A stretch of 64,000 nucleotides of DNA from UBA11524 sp963642705 (GTDB taxonomy: Bacteria > Bacillota > Clostridia > Christensenellales > Aristaeellaceae). A program made the translations under genes and the position numbers. Location of the stretch: positions 33,047 to 97,046 of the forward strand of contig CAVIHU010000006.1 of the NCBI GenBank assembly GCA_963642705.1. Direction: 5' to 3'. Of this stretch, positions 61,257 to 64,000 are shown in pieces; positions within the stretch are counted from its first letter, which is position 1, and the number at the start of each line of letters is the position of its first letter. A model generated the notes under the pieces. That model made no database searches. It was not told the DNA's origin and worked only from the letters and a program-made list of their open reading frames with translations.

Positions 61257-63935
61257 TTACTGCGCCATATCCGCCTTGAGTTCTTCAATGCGCTTAGCAA
61301 CCTGCTCCGCCTTCTGCTGATTCATGGCGAGCTTGCTCTTTTCCTGCTCGACCAGCGCGGCAGGTGCCTTCGCAACAAAGCCTGCGTTGTTCAGCTTGCC
61401 TTCCGCACGGCTGATTTCGCGCTGCACGTTTTCCAGTTCCTTTGTCAGGCGGGTGATTTCCTTCTCGAAGTCCACCAAATCGCCCAGCGGAATATACAGC
61501 GTGCACGCCTTCGTCACGGCGGACACCGTCTTTTCGTGCACATCGGCACTGTTTTCCAGCAGCGACATCGCACTCGCACCCGCCAGACGCTGGAAGTACG
61601 CGCCGGCGCCGGACAGCGTATCATGCCAACCGTCGTTCGGCAGCAGCATCAGATGCGTACGCTTGCCTGCCGCCACGTTCATTTCCGCGCGGAGGTTGCG
61701 GATGGTACGGATGATTTCCATGATGCCTTCCATCTGCTTTGCCTCTTCGGGGAAATCAAGCTCTGCTTTCACTTCCGGCCAGGACTTAAGCATCAGGAAG
61801 CCCTCGCTGCCCGGCAGATACTTGTACACCTGCTCGGTCAGGAACGGCATGAAAGGATGCAGCAGCTTCAGCAGCCCCTCCAGCACGTAGAGCAGCACAC
61901 CCTGCACGGCTTTCTTCGCCGTTTCATCCTCGCCGTTCAAGCGGCTCTTCGCCAGCTCGATGTACCAGTCACAGAATTCGCTCCATGCAAAGTCATAGAT
62001 TCGATCTGCCGCAAGGCCGAATTCGCCTTCCTCCATGTTGCCGGAGATGGCGCGAACGGCATCCTGAAAGCGCGTCAGAATCCATTGATCCGCCGCCGTC
62101 AGGTGTTTTTCATCCAGCTCGACATGTTCCGCCACATTCATGAGCACAAAGCGGCTTGCGTTCCAAATCTTGTTGGCAAAATTGCGCGCCGCCTCGACGC
62201 GAGCCGGGATATAGCGTGTGTCGTTGCCGGCGCTCACGCCCATGACAAGCGAGAAGCGCAGCGCATCCGCGCCGTACTGGTCAACGACCTCCAGCGGGTC
62301 AACGCCATTGCCCAGTGACTTGGACATCTTCCTGCCGAGCTCATCGCGCACGAGACCGTGAATCAGCACCGTCTGGAACGGCGGCTCCTTCATGATTTCC
62401 ATGCCCATGGTAATCATGCGGCTGACCCAGAAGGTGATAATGTCATAGCCAGTGACGAGCACGTTGGTCGGATAGAAGTACTTCAAATCCTCCGTGTTGT
62501 CCGGCCAGCCGAGCGTGGAGAACGGCCACAGTGCAGACGAAAACCACGTGTCCAGCACATCCTCATCCTGCTTGATGTGTGCAGAGCCGCACTTGCAGCA
62601 GCATGTCGGGTCTTCACGGCCGACAGTCATCGCGCCGCAGTCATCGCAGTACCACACGGGGATGCGGTGCCCCCACCACAGCTGACGGCTGATGCACCAG
62701 TCGCGGATGTTTTCCATCCAGTTCATGTACTGCTTCGTAAAGCGTTCGGGCACGAAACGCGTTTCATGATTTTTCACGCAGGAAATCGCAGGTTCCGCCA
62801 GCGGCTTCATCTTCACAAACCACTGCCGCGACACCATCGGCTCAATCACCGTATGGCAGCGGTAGCACGTGCCCACCTCATGCGTCAGCGGCTCAATGCT
62901 CTTGAGCAGTCCAAGCGCCGTCATGTCCGCCACAATCGCCTTGCGTGCCTCCATCGTGGTCATGCCGGCATACTTTCCGCAGTCAACCGCCTGACCGTCG
63001 GCGTCCCTCGCGGCATCTTCTGCGCCGGTCATATGACCATCATATGTGAACACGCGCACGACCGGCAGGTCATGGCGCATGCCAACCTCGTTGTCGTTCG
63101 GGTCATGGGCGGGCGTAATCTTGACGACGCCGGTTCCCTTTTCCATGTCCGCATGCTCATCGCAGATAATCGGGATTTCACGGTTCATCAGCGGCAGCAT
63201 CACGTGGCAGCCGTGCAGGTGCATATAGCGCGGGTCAGCCTCGTTGATAGCCACAGCAGTATCGCCCAGCATGGTTTCCGGACGCGTCGTCGCCAGTTCC
63301 AGCAGCTCGCCTGTTTCCTTCACCGGGTAGAGCAGATGCCAGAAGCTGCCTTCCTTCTCCTGATACTCAACCTCTGCGTCAGATATGGCGCTCTTGCAGC
63401 ACGGGCACCAGTTCACCAGACGGTTGCCGCGGTAAATCAGGCCTTTTTCGTACAGGCGGACAAACGTCTCGCGAACCGCCTTTGAGCAGCCTGCGTCCAT
63501 CGTGAAGCGTTCACGGCTCCAGTCGCAGCTGATACCCATGCGGCGCTGCTGCGTGACGATGCGTCCGCCGTATTCTTCCTTCCACTTCCATGCACGGTCA
63601 AGGAAACCCTGCCGTCCGAGTGTTTCCTTCGTCATCCCTTCCTTGCGCATCGCATCGACAATTTTGACCTCGGTCGCAATAGCGGCATGGTCGGTGCCGG
63701 GCAGCCACAGCGTCGGGTCACCCTTCATCCGGTGATAGCGGATGGCCAAATCCTGCAGCGTGCAGTCGAGCGCATGACCCATATGCAGCTGACCGGTAAT
63801 GTTAGGCGGCGGCATGACAATCGTGAACGGCTTCTTGCCTTCTTCAACGTGCGCCCTGAACGCGCCGGATTCCTCCCACTGACGGTAGATGTCCTTTTCG
63901 ACCGCCTGCGGATTAAATGTCTTCTCCATTTCCAT
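61257..63935 (-). CDS. valS: Valyl-tRNA synthetase
   Basis: This 892-residue class I synthetase charges tRNA-Val. It has the HIGH-type motif PPNITGQLHMGHAL, the editing domain (ATTRPETMLGDTAVAI), a zinc-finger-like insert (WYCDDCG and CCCKCGSAH), KMSKS in GRKMSKSLGNG, and a C-terminal coiled coil ending EQVAKRIEELKADM. The ATG at 63935 is 10 bases after AGGAGG; the in-frame ATG at 63944 is too close to it. It heads the minus-strand chain. A possible -10 (TATTATAGT) lies at about 63950-63958, without a clear T-box leader inside the window. Confidence 0.96.
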   Translation of the reverse strand: MEMEKTFNPQAVEKDIYRQWEESGAFRAHVEEGKKPFTIVMPPPNITGQLHMGHALDCTLQDLAIRYHRMKGDPTLWLPGTDHAAIATEVKIVDAMRKEGMTKETLGRQGFLDRAWKWKEEYGGRIVTQQRRMGISCDWSRERFTMDAGCSKAVRETFVRLYEKGLIYRGNRLVNWCPCCKSAISDAEVEYQEKEGSFWHLLYPVKETGELLELATTRPETMLGDTAVAINEADPRYMHLHGCHVMLPLMNREIPIICDEHADMEKGTGVVKITPAHDPNDNEVGMRHDLPVVRVFTYDGHMTGAEDAARDADGQAVDCGKYAGMTTMEARKAIVADMTALGLLKSIEPLTHEVGTCYRCHTVIEPMVSRQWFVKMKPLAEPAISCVKNHETRFVPERFTKQYMNWMENIRDWCISRQLWWGHRIPVWYCDDCGAMTVGREDPTCCCKCGSAHIKQDEDVLDTWFSSALWPFSTLGWPDNTEDLKYFYPTNVLVTGYDIITFWVSRMITMGMEIMKEPPFQTVLIHGLVRDELGRKMSKSLGNGVDPLEVVDQYGADALRFSLVMGVSAGNDTRYIPARVEAARNFANKIWNASRFVLMNVAEHVELDEKHLTAADQWILTRFQDAVRAISGNMEEGEFGLAADRIYDFAWSEFCDWYIELAKSRLNGEDETAKKAVQGVLLYVLEGLLKLLHPFMPFLTEQVYKYLPGSEGFLMLKSWPEVKAELDFPEEAKQMEGIMEIIRTIRNLRAEMNVAAGKRTHLMLLPNDGWHDTLSGAGAYFQRLAGASAMSLLENSADVHEKTVSAVTKACTLYIPLGDLVDFEKEITRLTKELENVQREISRAEGKLNNAGFVAKAPAALVEQEKSKLAMNQQKAEQVAKRIEELKADMAQ

Positions 63936-64000
63936 CGGTCTCATTCCTCCTACTATAATAAAGTCGTATCTACGCTAACCTTCGGTTGAGAAAAAACGAT

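Overview
The window looks like a chromosomal segment of an anaerobic, gut-type Bacillota (Clostridia-like, possibly Christensenellales). The evidence is gene content and order: YesM/YesN two-component proteins beside LplB/YtcP-type ABC permeases, an FMN riboswitch before ribU, a mraZ-to-ftsZ division cluster, a two-subunit iron-sulfur fumarase, an anaerobic sulfatase maturase, LL-diaminopimelate aminotransferase, and many SigA-type promoters with exact 17-bp spacers. The coding DNA is fairly GC-rich, so antisense frames stay open for long stretches. I saw no tRNA, rRNA, CRISPR array, transposase or phage gene.

Layout. 1-1201: the 3' part of a Rho homologue whose ATP-binding residues are replaced, then rpmE. 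1293-3945: a three-gene minus-strand unit (metallo-beta-lactamase-fold hydrolase, unknown, DUF1934) divergent from ispE. 3999-11623: a surface polysaccharide operon (three GT4 glycosyltransferases, O-antigen ligase/polymerase with an 18-bp repeat in its tail, Wzx-like flippase) ending with a nucleotidyltransferase-like gene, headed by a perfect consensus promoter. 11720-23009: a glycan-use locus. One arm runs leftward (histidine kinase, AraC-type regulator, sulfatase maturase, sulfatase) and the other rightward (two ABC permeases, solute-binding protein, GH20 hexosaminidase). It looks built to import a sulfated amino-sugar oligosaccharide and break it down in the cytoplasm. 23398-27457: a CapD-like nucleotide-sugar dehydratase, then dapF and dapL for meso-diaminopimelate. 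27503-29031: a NERD-domain protein coupled to an orphan GH31-like C-terminal domain. 29479-33805: glycogen phosphorylase and a GH13 enzyme.

33856-38136: a phosphoribosyltransferase, a D-2-hydroxyacid dehydrogenase, and an FMN-riboswitch operon ribU-tsaE-tsaB-rimI. 38137-41061: a solute-binding protein and a galactokinase. 41300-51042: the division cluster mraZ-ftsL-murE-mraY-murD-ftsQ-ftsA-ftsZ, which lacks spoVD/ftsI, murF, ftsW and murG, followed by a small secreted peptide. 51390-55683: metallophosphoesterase, zinc-ribbon protein, engB and lon. 55916-63935: mtnN, then the minus-strand chain valS-folC-rsmH-rsmI-ttdA-ttdB.

The strongest unusual signals are the Rho homologue without Walker A and catalytic residues, the thinned division cluster, the all-cytoplasmic sulfated-glycan locus, the NERD/GH31-fragment pair, the structured inverted repeat after the GH20 gene, and the FMN riboswitch placed ahead of tRNA-modification genes. 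Gene identities come from reading motifs, not from database searches.
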